This document shows positions 9,277 to 16,210 of a stretch of 64,000 nt of DNA, piece after piece (the first letter of the stretch is position 1; every line of letters starts with the position of its first letter). The notes beneath the pieces are model-generated. The model ran no database searches and was not told the DNA's origin. It saw only the letters and a list, made by a program, of their open reading frames with translations. Source of the DNA: Arthrobacter sp. QXT-31. Its GTDB lineage: Bacteria; Actinomycetota; Actinomycetes; Actinomycetales; Micrococcaceae. The stretch covers positions 4,712,001 through 4,776,000 of the forward strand of contig NZ_CP019304.1 of NCBI RefSeq assembly GCF_001969265.1, in the 5' to 3' direction. A program made the translations under genes and the position numbers.

Positions 9277-10227
9277 TTATTCCTGCGGCGCACGCCGTCC
9301 ATCAAGCAACGCGCTGGTGCTGCTCTGCGGTACCAGGATGTGCACGGCGTTGCGCTGGATGGTGAAGTCGGTCGGCGTGGCAGTCGCCAGCTCGCCGTCG
9401 AGGTTCACCGGCAGGGAGGGTTCCGTGGCCACCCGGACACTTCGGGTGGTCAGGTGGTGTACCCGGTCATTGTTGATGAAGCTTCCGTCCTTGAGCATCC
9501 GCGCGATCTTCAGATGCTCCCACGGCGGTGCCGCCTCGATGGCGTAGATGTCGAGAGTGTGGTCGTCTATCCCTGCCGTCGGCGAGACCATACTGCCGCC
9601 CCCGTAGTGCCTGCCGTTGCCGACGGCCACCTGCAGCAGGTTATCGAGCTCCAACGGCTCGCGGTCCCCCTCGGGGAACTCGAGCCGGGCCCGGAACGGC
9701 CGGTGACGGCCGTAGGCGCGCAGGGTGGCGACGCCGTATGCCAGCGGCCCCATGCGCTTTTTCAGGGCGGGACTGAGAGCCTGGGTAACACCGGCCGACA
9801 AGCCAACGGAGGCGACGTTAAGAAACGGCCGACCGTTCGCCCGGCCCAGGTCGATATCGACCACCTTTCCGTCTGAGACGGCCGAGCATGCCCCAGCCAG
9901 GTCATTCGGTATCTCCAGCGTGCGGGCGAGGTCGTTGGCGGTGCCCAGCGGTAGGACGGCGAGCGTGACATCGGTGCCGGCAACCCGACCAGCGGCGCAA
10001 CTCACCGTCCCGTCGCCGCCACCGACCACGATCAGGTCGTGGCCATCGTCAACCACGCGATCGAGCGTCTCGGCCAGCTCCGCCCCCGACACCACCTGAT
10101 GCACGGAACTGATCGGCACTCCTGCTTTTTGCATCCTGTCCACCGCGGGTCCGTGCACAGCCGCGCCCCGGCGTGATCCGGCATTAATCACCACGGCAGC
10201 AGAGCGCGCGTCTCGGGCAACCTTCAT
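9277..10227 (-). CDS. Diacylglycerol/sphingosine kinase-like (YegS/LCB5 family) protein
   Basis: 316 residues from the ATG at 10227. The nucleotide-binding signature GGGDGT (in LIVVGGGDGTVSCAAG) and the following 'LAVLPLGTANDLARTLEIP' are typical of diacylglycerol kinase catalytic domains. The C-terminal beta-rich half ends in 'VNLDGELATATP', also family-typical. Members phosphorylate lipid substrates at the membrane face; the exact lipid cannot be read from sequence. A longer in-frame start at 10371 would overlap the lipoprotein gene. It lies 73 nt upstream of psuG in the same direction and may be cotranscribed. Confidence 0.85.
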   Translation of the reverse strand: MKVARDARSAAVVINAGSRRGAAVHGPAVDRMQKAGVPISSVHQVVSGAELAETLDRVVDDGHDLIVVGGGDGTVSCAAGRVAGTDVTLAVLPLGTANDLARTLEIPNDLAGACSAVSDGKVVDIDLGRANGRPFLNVASVGLSAGVTQALSPALKKRMGPLAYGVATLRAYGRHRPFRARLEFPEGDREPLELDNLLQVAVGNGRHYGGGSMVSPTAGIDDHTLDIYAIEAAPPWEHLKIARMLKDGSFINNDRVHHLTTRSVRVATEPSLPVNLDGELATATPTDFTIQRNAVHILVPQSSTSALLDGRRAPQE

Positions 10228-10301
10228 GCCGGATATGTTAGACCGCCCAACTGAGAAGTCCCTGCGAGCGTCGAGCAACTTCTGCGAGGCCTTCGAGAGA
10301 A

Positions 10302-10751
10302 CTACCGGAAGGGAGGCTCTTTCCCCGGCGGGAGAGGTAAGACTCCTTGGGCAGGCGTCATGGTGAACCACCCATTGTCCCGCTGGGTCGCAAAAATGAT
10401 GACCCGTTGATCGGTTTGAAGCGGGTCGCCTTCCGGATATGACTCGCCACCAGTGCAGGTCTGTGGAGTGGATGAGATGCTGAGGCGTCCGTCTCCAGGG
10501 TCGCCTTTGAGGACCCGCTCAACTTCTATGAGGTGGGTCGTGGCCTCGTAACCGTAAATGCTCGTTTCGCCAACCTCGCCCACGGAACTGCCGATCAGCA
10601 CCATGGTGGCGTTGTCGTATTGTGCTTGCGGGGTCTCAAACCAAACCCAGTCAACGCACGTTTCGGCACCACTGACTGGAATGAGATCGCACCCGGTTCC
10701 AAGCACACCCGCCACGAGCACTGCCGTCGCCAGCGATGTAACTTTCCCCAT
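10302..10751 (-). CDS. Small putative lipoprotein
   Basis: 149 residues with a lipoprotein signal peptide: a short basic start, a hydrophobic core (SLATAVLVAGVL) and lipobox LGTGC with Cys21. The mature part has two further Cys (ETCVDW, QTCTGG) and a pattern (TTHLIEVERVLKGDPGDG ... VIIFATQ) like small extracellular beta-domain proteins that mention 'tissue inhibitor'-like folds in other actinobacteria; I would not assign a function. It is divergent from the VOC gene at 10915. Confidence 0.65.
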   Translation of the reverse strand: MGKVTSLATAVLVAGVLGTGCDLIPVSGAETCVDWVWFETPQAQYDNATMVLIGSSVGEVGETSIYGYEATTHLIEVERVLKGDPGDGRLSISSTPQTCTGGESYPEGDPLQTDQRVIIFATQRDNGWFTMTPAQGVLPLPPGKEPPFR

Positions 10752-10914
10752 GGCTATGAAGCTACGCGCAGTCGGACAACCGCACTACTGAGTTCGCCCA
10801 GTTGCAATTGAAGCGAGACCGACCTGCAGGGAATGAACACCATCCTGTGATGCAACGCTTGACCGGGTCCCTGCCCTATGGACCAACAGTGCTCGCCTCG
10901 GTAGCGTGCAACCC

Positions 10915-11352
10915 ATGACCATCAGACTTGAGAACGTCGGCATCGCCGTTCGCGATCTCGAAGCGACCATCGCCTTTTTCACCGACCTCGGTCTCACCGT
11001 TGTCGGCCGTGACACCGTGAGTGGTGAATGGACCGACACCGCCGTCGGCCTTGACGGCAATCACGCCAAAATTGCCATGCTCCAGACGCCTGACGGCCAT
11101 GGCCGCCTTGAGCTCTTCGAGTACATCCACCCGGAAGCGATCGAGACCGAGCCCACTCGTCCCAACGAGATCGGCATGCACCGCGTGGCGTTCTCAGTCG
11201 ATGACATCGACAAAGCCCTGGAGATAGCCGCCAGGCACGGCTGCCATGCGCTTCGCGGCGTGGCGACCTACAAGGATTTCTACAAGCTCACGTACGTCCG
11301 CGGACCTAGCGGCATCCTCGTGATGCTCGCCCAGGAACTGAAGAAGAACTGA
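10915..11352 (+). CDS. VOC (glyoxalase/bleomycin-resistance fold) family protein
   Basis: 145 residues. The N-terminal half begins 'IRLENVGIAVRDLEATIAFFTDLGL', the typical first beta-alpha-beta of the vicinal oxygen chelate fold, and the second half repeats the module at 'GMHRVAFSVDDIDKALEIAARHGC'. These are metal-dependent enzymes acting on small molecules, or binding proteins; the substrate is not evident. The ATG at 10915 is preferred over a GTG at 10906, because a -10-like TAGCGT sits 7 nt upstream of it and suggests leaderless translation. Confidence 0.82.
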   Translation: MTIRLENVGIAVRDLEATIAFFTDLGLTVVGRDTVSGEWTDTAVGLDGNHAKIAMLQTPDGHGRLELFEYIHPEAIETEPTRPNEIGMHRVAFSVDDIDKALEIAARHGCHALRGVATYKDFYKLTYVRGPSGILVMLAQELKKN

Positions 11353-11425
11353 TGGCAGGATCGCGCCACCAACGGCATCCCACGGCCGAGGCATAGCGCC
11401 AGTTGGTTCGGGCGCGCATCATTGG

Positions 11426-11914
11426 ATGGTGCGGATCGTCGACTACACGCCGGAGTATCGGGAAGAAGTGCTCGCGCTTTCATTGCGGGCCTGGGAGCCG
11501 GTATTTCCTTTGGTTCGCAATGCTGTACCCGGCTTTGTCTATGAGGCCTTTTATCCGAACGGGTGGAAGGAACGCCAGTACCGCGACATGGCAGCTGTGC
11601 TCGATACTGAGCCGGAGAATATAGCGATCGCTCTTGAGGGGAACCAGCTGCTGGGTTGGGTTTGTACCCGGCTGCACCCGGAGGACAGCATGAGTGAGGT
11701 GCATGTCCTGGCGGTGGATCCCGCTCACCAGCGGAAGGGAGTTGGCCAGGCCCTCATGGAGCATTCTTTCGATGCAGGCCGCAGGGCCGGCATGAGCATG
11801 GTGCTCGTAGAGACGGGTGATGATCCTGGCCATAAACCTGCCCGGCGCGCCTATGAAGCAGCCGGTTTCGAGCGATGGCCGGTAGCACGCTACTTCAAGA
11901 ATCTTGCCGAATGA
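11426..11914 (+). CDS. GNAT-family N-acetyltransferase
   Basis: 162 residues. The acetyl-CoA-binding motif A is clear at about 92-110 (VLAVDPAHQRKGVGQALM), followed by a C-terminal 'ARRAYEAAGFERWPVARYFK', the common end of the GNAT fold. These cytosolic enzymes transfer an acetyl group from acetyl-CoA to an amine; the acceptor is not predictable. It lies 73 nt after the VOC gene in the same direction. Confidence 0.88.
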   Translation: MVRIVDYTPEYREEVLALSLRAWEPVFPLVRNAVPGFVYEAFYPNGWKERQYRDMAAVLDTEPENIAIALEGNQLLGWVCTRLHPEDSMSEVHVLAVDPAHQRKGVGQALMEHSFDAGRRAGMSMVLVETGDDPGHKPARRAYEAAGFERWPVARYFKNLAE

Positions 11915-11992
11915 CGTCAATCGGCGCTTAGTGGACTGAAGAACCACTCCACGCCAAACAATAAATCGCCCCGTATCCCGAGGAGGCATCCG

Positions 11993-12556
11993 TTGAACGA
12001 ACAGGCTGGTCAGCCCGACCAACCAGACCCCGAACCGCCACTGGCCGGCGACGAGACCGCTACCCTGTTGGGATTTCTGGAGCGGCAGCGGGCGACCTTC
12101 GCCTGGAAGACCAGAGGGCTCGACGCCGCCGGTCTGCGGGCTACCCTCGGCCGTTCCTCGCTGACGCTGGGCGGCCTGCTCAAACACCTGGCCCGCTTCG
12201 AGGACGACATGTCCACCGAATGGCTGCATGGCCGCAGGCAGCTCCCGCCATGGAACGCCGTGGACTGGGACGCCGACCCCGACTGGGACTTGAACTCGGC
12301 CAGCGAAGACTCGCCCGAACAACTCTATGAAAGGTGGCGCGACGCGGTGACCCGCTCCCGCGCCCTGTTCGCGGAGGCACTGATGGAGGGCGGCCCGGGA
12401 CGTCAGGGCACGGTTGCCTCCAACCCCAGCATCGAGCTTCCCAGCCTGCGCTACATCCTGCTCAACATGATCGAGGAATACGCCCGCCACAACGGCCACG
12501 CCGACCTCATCCGCGAGTCGGTGGACGGCCTCGTGGGACAGGACCCGCCGGGTTGA
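11993..12556 (+). CDS. DinB-fold (DUF664) protein
   Basis: 187 residues. A perfect AGGAGG at 11981-11986, 6 nt before the TTG at 11993, fixes the start. 'LTLGGLLKHLARFEDDMSTEWL' and the late 'NMIEEYARHNGHADLIRE' supply the widely spaced His residues that bind metal in the four-helix DinB/DUF664 fold. Such proteins include thiol-dependent transferases using bacillithiol or mycothiol. The name DinB-fold is unrelated to the DNA polymerase at 14495. It is convergent with the ProC-like gene. Confidence 0.8.
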   Translation: MNEQAGQPDQPDPEPPLAGDETATLLGFLERQRATFAWKTRGLDAAGLRATLGRSSLTLGGLLKHLARFEDDMSTEWLHGRRQLPPWNAVDWDADPDWDLNSASEDSPEQLYERWRDAVTRSRALFAEALMEGGPGRQGTVASNPSIELPSLRYILLNMIEEYARHNGHADLIRESVDGLVGQDPPG

Positions 12557-12610
12557 ATGTGTCCACCGTGGTGCCGGGTGAAGGCCGGTCCCGCCACCGA
12601 CCATTGATTG

Positions 12611-13381
12611 CTACCTCCGAGTGATCCTTGCCAGCACCGCATCCAGGCCGGTCTGCACAGCATCGTAGGTTCCCGCCGCTTCGAGGTGGCGTGCGAACTG
12701 CTCGTTGAGCCCGCCGGGTGTGGTGTGTGCCTGCGCCAGGGCTGCGAAGTCGGCCCCGGGTGACTCGAGCTCGCCGGACAGTGCGGCGAAGGTGTCGGCG
12801 ACGTAGCGGCGTGCGGCTGCTGACGGGACGCCCCGGTCGGACAGCCAGCCTGCGATCGTTCCGAGGTAACGAAAGTATGCCGCGACCGTGCCCGATGCTG
12901 CCGAGACCGATTCAAATGCCAGCTCGTCGTCGATCTCCATGCTCCCGCCAAGCCGGTCGTAAAGCCCCGTTGCCGCGGGCGTTGCAGGGTGTACCGGTGT
13001 CAGGCTTCCGCGGGTGGCCACGGCGGGGAGCGGGATGCTTCGTGCGATGTCCGTCGCTGGATCAACCAGACCGGCCAGCTGCCCGACGGGGAAGCCTGCT
13101 ATCGCACTGACGACGGCGTGGTCAGCGCGGAACTGCAGTCCAGCCAGTACCTCCGCGGCGTGGTTGGGCAACAGGCAGACCACCACCACGTCGCTGCGGT
13201 CCACGACCTGCTGGTTATCCGTCGCCACCCGCACCGAGGGGAACCGGGCCGCGAGTTCAGCCGCACGTTCGGCGTTCCTGGGGGAAAGCATGATCGACGG
13301 CGGCTCGGCCGCTCCGTCGCAAAGTCCGGTGACGATCGCCGTCGCGATTGATCCAACTCCAAGTACGCCATATGAGGTCAC
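12611..13381 (-). CDS. Pyrroline-5-carboxylate reductase-like (ProC family) oxidoreductase
   Basis: 256 residues from a GTG. The N-terminal Rossmann motif (YGVLGVGSIATAIVTGL) and 'SDVVVVCLLPNHAAEVL' match NAD(P)H-binding in the ProC family, and the C-terminal helical domain contains 'AQAHTTPGGLNEQFARHLEA', close to the ProC signature where a TPGG loop precedes the dimer helix. ProC reduces pyrroline-5-carboxylate to proline. Sequence divergence and isolation from proline genes mean it may be a paralogue with another imine substrate. Confidence 0.75.
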   Translation of the reverse strand: MTSYGVLGVGSIATAIVTGLCDGAAEPPSIMLSPRNAERAAELAARFPSVRVATDNQQVVDRSDVVVVCLLPNHAAEVLAGLQFRADHAVVSAIAGFPVGQLAGLVDPATDIARSIPLPAVATRGSLTPVHPATPAATGLYDRLGGSMEIDDELAFESVSAASGTVAAYFRYLGTIAGWLSDRGVPSAAARRYVADTFAALSGELESPGADFAALAQAHTTPGGLNEQFARHLEAAGTYDAVQTGLDAVLARITRR

Positions 13382-13446
13382 CGGATGACCTTACCCCAGG
13401 ACCAATGACGGCGGCACGGTCCTAAATTTGAAGCTCAACGGCACAG

Positions 13447-14052
13447 TCAGCGGACACGGCGATAGCGGATGTGGGTGGCGAGCGGTGAGTGAAGCACTTC
13501 GGCGGGTTCGAACCCGAAGGATTCAACGCCGTCGAAGATGCGTTCACCTGCACCGAGCAGGACCGGTGCGATGTCGAGGGTGAGCTCGTCGATCACGCCG
13601 GCGATAAGAGCCTGCCGGACTGTCGAGGCACCACCGGCGATGTCCACACCCTTGTCCCCGGCGGCCTGGCACGCTGCCGAATAGGCCGCGTCGAAGCCGT
13701 CGGTGACGAAGTGGAAAGTCGTCCCGCCGTCCATCTGAATCGGGTCATGTGCGTGGTGGGTCAGCACGAACACCGGCGCGTGGTACGGCGGTTCGGGGCC
13801 CCACCAGCCCGTCCATTCCTCGTCCCAGTCCCCGCGGATCGGGCCGAACATGTTGCGGCCCATCACATACGCGCCCCGCGGGCGCATGAGCCACTCGTTC
13901 GCGAGATTGTCCGCATCGTTCGCCCGCGGGTCGCCGATGTGCCAGGCGTGCAACTCCAGTCCCCGCTTGCCCAGGGGGTTGTCGCGGCTCTGGTCCGGCC
14001 CGGCGACGAAGCCGTCCAGCGAGATCGACATGTGGCAGGTAGTATCCGGCAC
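13447..14052 (-). CDS. Dihydrofolate reductase-family (RibD C-terminal-like) protein
   Basis: 201 residues. The start is the GTG at 14052, fixed by AGGAGG 6 nt upstream; the longer in-frame start at 14193 would run into upstream sequence with no ribosome binding site. 'CHMSISLDGFVAGPD' at the N-terminus and 'VDIAGGASTVRQALIAGVIDELTLDIAPVLLG' near the C-terminus are typical of the RibD_C/DHFR-like family of NADPH-dependent reductases. The substrate is unknown, and such stand-alone copies are common in actinobacteria. Confidence 0.83.
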   Translation of the reverse strand: MPDTTCHMSISLDGFVAGPDQSRDNPLGKRGLELHAWHIGDPRANDADNLANEWLMRPRGAYVMGRNMFGPIRGDWDEEWTGWWGPEPPYHAPVFVLTHHAHDPIQMDGGTTFHFVTDGFDAAYSAACQAAGDKGVDIAGGASTVRQALIAGVIDELTLDIAPVLLGAGERIFDGVESFGFEPAEVLHSPLATHIRYRRVR

Positions 14053-14117
14053 CGCAAACCTCCTGATGAATGCGCGACATTGCATCGGTCGTGAAGGGAT
14101 TCTGGGGAGTTTAGCAG

Positions 14118-14459
14118 TTAACTGGCGGGATCGTATTGGAAGGCCCGCACCTCCTGCGCGCAGCGGCAGGCCGCGGCGATCTTCGCGGCCCATTCCAGGG
14201 CCGCGTCGTACGAGGGCAGCTCCAGAACGGAGTAGCCGCCCTCCAGTTCCGCCGTCTGAGGGTAGGTGCCGTTCTTCACCGTTCCATCGGCGTCCACCAG
14301 CACAGGCGGGATGCTCTCATCGATGCCTCCGCCGAACACCCAGACGCCGGCGTCCTTCGCTTCCTGAACCACCGCGTGCGCCGCATCCGAAACTGCCGGC
14401 AGCTCTTCGTCCGGGACGATCATGGCGGCACTCGGAAACGAGATCAGGTACTTCGTCAT
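14118..14459 (-). CDS. YCII-family protein
   Basis: 113 residues from the ATG at 14459, with AAGGAG about 8 nt upstream. The ferredoxin-like YCII fold is suggested by 'TKYLISFPSAA', 'VWVFGGGIDES' and 'YSVLELPSYDAALEWAAKIAAAC'. The family has no general function; several members lie next to sigma factors, but this one sits between a DHFR-like gene and a DNA polymerase. A longer in-frame start at 14501 would overlap the polymerase gene's end. Confidence 0.78.
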   Translation of the reverse strand: MTKYLISFPSAAMIVPDEELPAVSDAAHAVVQEAKDAGVWVFGGGIDESIPPVLVDADGTVKNGTYPQTAELEGGYSVLELPSYDAALEWAAKIAAACRCAQEVRAFQYDPAS

Positions 14460-14494
14460 GGCGTCGACTCCTTCTTCATGGCAGGCGGTTGGAT

Positions 14495-15568
14495 TCACCA
14501 ACCGCCGCGGGTTGGCGTGTGTCCCTTTCGGGCGTCGTCGGGCATGGTCATTTCGGCCCGCAGGCCCAGCAGCCGGATCGGACGGCCCGCCTCGATTCCG
14601 CCAGCCAGGTCCAGGGCCCGTGCGAGGATCTCGTCCCGGTCGAAGGTCTCGGGAATCTTCCTCGCATGGGTCTTGGTGAGGAACGGCGCGTACCGGACCT
14701 TCAGGGTCAGCCCAACCACAGGCCGCCCTTCAGCCACAACGTCCTCAAGTACGCGCGCTGTGAGTTCCCGGACGGCGTCGTCCACCTGGGCAGGTTCGGT
14801 CAGGTCGCGCTGGAAGGTGGTCTCGCGGCTATGCCCGCGAGCAACCCACGGGGTGTCGTCCACAACGCTGGCGCCATCCCCGCGCCCCAGCTCCGCATAC
14901 CAGGGACCCATCTTGGGACCGAACTCCGGGACCAGGTCCTGGGGGTTGCATGCGGCGAGCTCGGCGACCGTCTTGATGCCGAGTTTGGCCAGCCTCCCCG
15001 ACACCTTGGTTCCGACGCCCCACAGGTCCTTGGTGGGCCGGGTGCCCATGACGTCGAGCCAGTTCCCGGAGGTCAGACGGAAGACGCCGGCCGGCTTGCC
15101 GAAACCAGTGGCGACCTTGGCCCGCACAAGGGTGTCGCCGATGCCCACGCTGCAATGCAGCTGCGTTCGCTCCAGGACGGCGGCCTGCACCCGCCGGGCA
15201 TAGGCTTCCGGATCCTCCGTCTCAGTGCCTACAAAGGCTTCATCCCAACCCAGCACCTGCACGGTGGCACCGGGCTGCTCGCGTAGGGTGGTCATCACCG
15301 TTTCGGACGCCGCAAAGTAAGCCTCGTGATCGACGGGCAGGATCACAGCGTCGGGCACCTTCCGGGCCGCGACGCGCAAAGGCATCCCGGAACCCACGCC
15401 GAAGGCCCTGGCTTCATAGGACGCGGTGGACACCACCGCCCGTTCGGTTGGGTCGCCTCGGCCGCCGACGATGATCGGCTTGCCCGCAAGCTCCGGCCGC
15501 CGCAGCACCTCGACCGCCGCGATGAACTGGTCGAGATCGACGTGCAGCACCCACCGGTTTCCGCCCAC
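14495..15568 (-). CDS. dinB: Y-family translesion DNA polymerase IV, DinB2/DinP type
   Basis: 357 residues. Catalytic acids are D11 in 'LHVDLDQF' and D109/E110 in 'LGWDEAFVG'. The nucleotide-binding 'TASYEARAFGVGSGMPL' and the helix-hairpin-helix segment 'LWGVGTKVSGRLAKLGIKTVAELA' are present, with a little-finger domain after about residue 230. It resembles mycobacterial DinB2 and, like it, shows no evident C-terminal beta-clamp binding motif. The steric-gate position is Ile16 rather than Tyr or Phe. The enzyme would copy damaged templates in the cytosol. No LexA box was seen upstream. Confidence 0.9.
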   Translation of the reverse strand: MGGNRWVLHVDLDQFIAAVEVLRRPELAGKPIIVGGRGDPTERAVVSTASYEARAFGVGSGMPLRVAARKVPDAVILPVDHEAYFAASETVMTTLREQPGATVQVLGWDEAFVGTETEDPEAYARRVQAAVLERTQLHCSVGIGDTLVRAKVATGFGKPAGVFRLTSGNWLDVMGTRPTKDLWGVGTKVSGRLAKLGIKTVAELAACNPQDLVPEFGPKMGPWYAELGRGDGASVVDDTPWVARGHSRETTFQRDLTEPAQVDDAVRELTARVLEDVVAEGRPVVGLTLKVRYAPFLTKTHARKIPETFDRDEILARALDLAGGIEAGRPIRLLGLRAEMTMPDDARKGHTPTRGGW

Positions 15569-15688
15569 GCCACCAGTCTGCCCCTAAACATCCCCGAAGG
15601 CCCATAGAGACCCGTCGTGGTTTACTGGGAAGACGGCGTTTTGCCCGTCTGGGCTTGGAAACGCCACTCTTAAGTTCTTTGGGGGAAC

Positions 15689-16189
15689 ATGAGATCGCTT
15701 CGGTTGTCCATGTCATTGTTGCTGTTGGCGGGTGCACTGTCAGCATGCACCCCTGCGGGCGCGCCGGAAGGCCAGGGCGGCGCCGCTGCCACCTCCTCCC
15801 CTGCCGCATCGGCGTCAGCAACAGGCCACTGGACAGAGGTCTTCGAAGGCGAATTCGTCTCGCAGGCGGTCACGACCCGCGGCAGGGCGGTCCTCACGGT
15901 CACCCCCGGCAAGGTCGAGTTGAAACTGGCCAACTTTTCAACGGGGGCGGGCGGCAACCTGCATGTGCATCTCAATCGGGGCAAGTTGGGTCCCAAAGCC
16001 GGCGAAATGGGACTGAGTTCCTCAAACACGTTTGTGGTGGCGCCGCTGAAGGCACGGCGTGGCGCCCAGTCCTACGACCTGACCGCCATGTGGAAAGAAC
16101 TGCCGGAGGTCCAGAGCGTCACCATTTATCAGTACAGTGCGCGGGCACGGCGCGCCTACGGTACCGCCAACCTGGTCAGACGGTACTAA
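15689..16189 (+). CDS. DM13-domain-like lipoprotein
   Basis: 166 residues: a lipoprotein signal with lipobox LSAC (Cys20), a Gly/Ala/Ser linker to about 48, then a beta-rich domain 'GEFVSQAVTTRGRAVLTV ... LKLANFSTGAGGNLHVHL ... QSYDLTAM ... VTIYQYSARARRAYGTANL'. The order (GxF, TxG, F-x-T-x-GxxLxVxL, then VxIY and YGxAxL) matches DM13 domains, proposed to act in electron transfer or adhesion outside the cell. The usual conserved Cys of DM13 in the last strands is a Tyr here. GGGGGAAC before the ATG is the likely ribosome binding site. Confidence 0.7.
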   Translation: MRSLRLSMSLLLLAGALSACTPAGAPEGQGGAAATSSPAASASATGHWTEVFEGEFVSQAVTTRGRAVLTVTPGKVELKLANFSTGAGGNLHVHLNRGKLGPKAGEMGLSSSNTFVVAPLKARRGAQSYDLTAMWKELPEVQSVTIYQYSARARRAYGTANLVRRY

Positions 16190-16210
16190 TTTCCGGTTGC
16201 CCGCCGGTAT

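Noticed and set aside
13500..13530. GGTTCGAACCC-like T-loop suggesting a tRNA
   Set aside because: It lies inside the DHFR-like coding sequence and there is no acceptor or anticodon stem around it.
15605..15640. Small dyad AGACGG / CCGTCT as operator for dinB
   Set aside because: Only six base pairs and unlike the LexA box.
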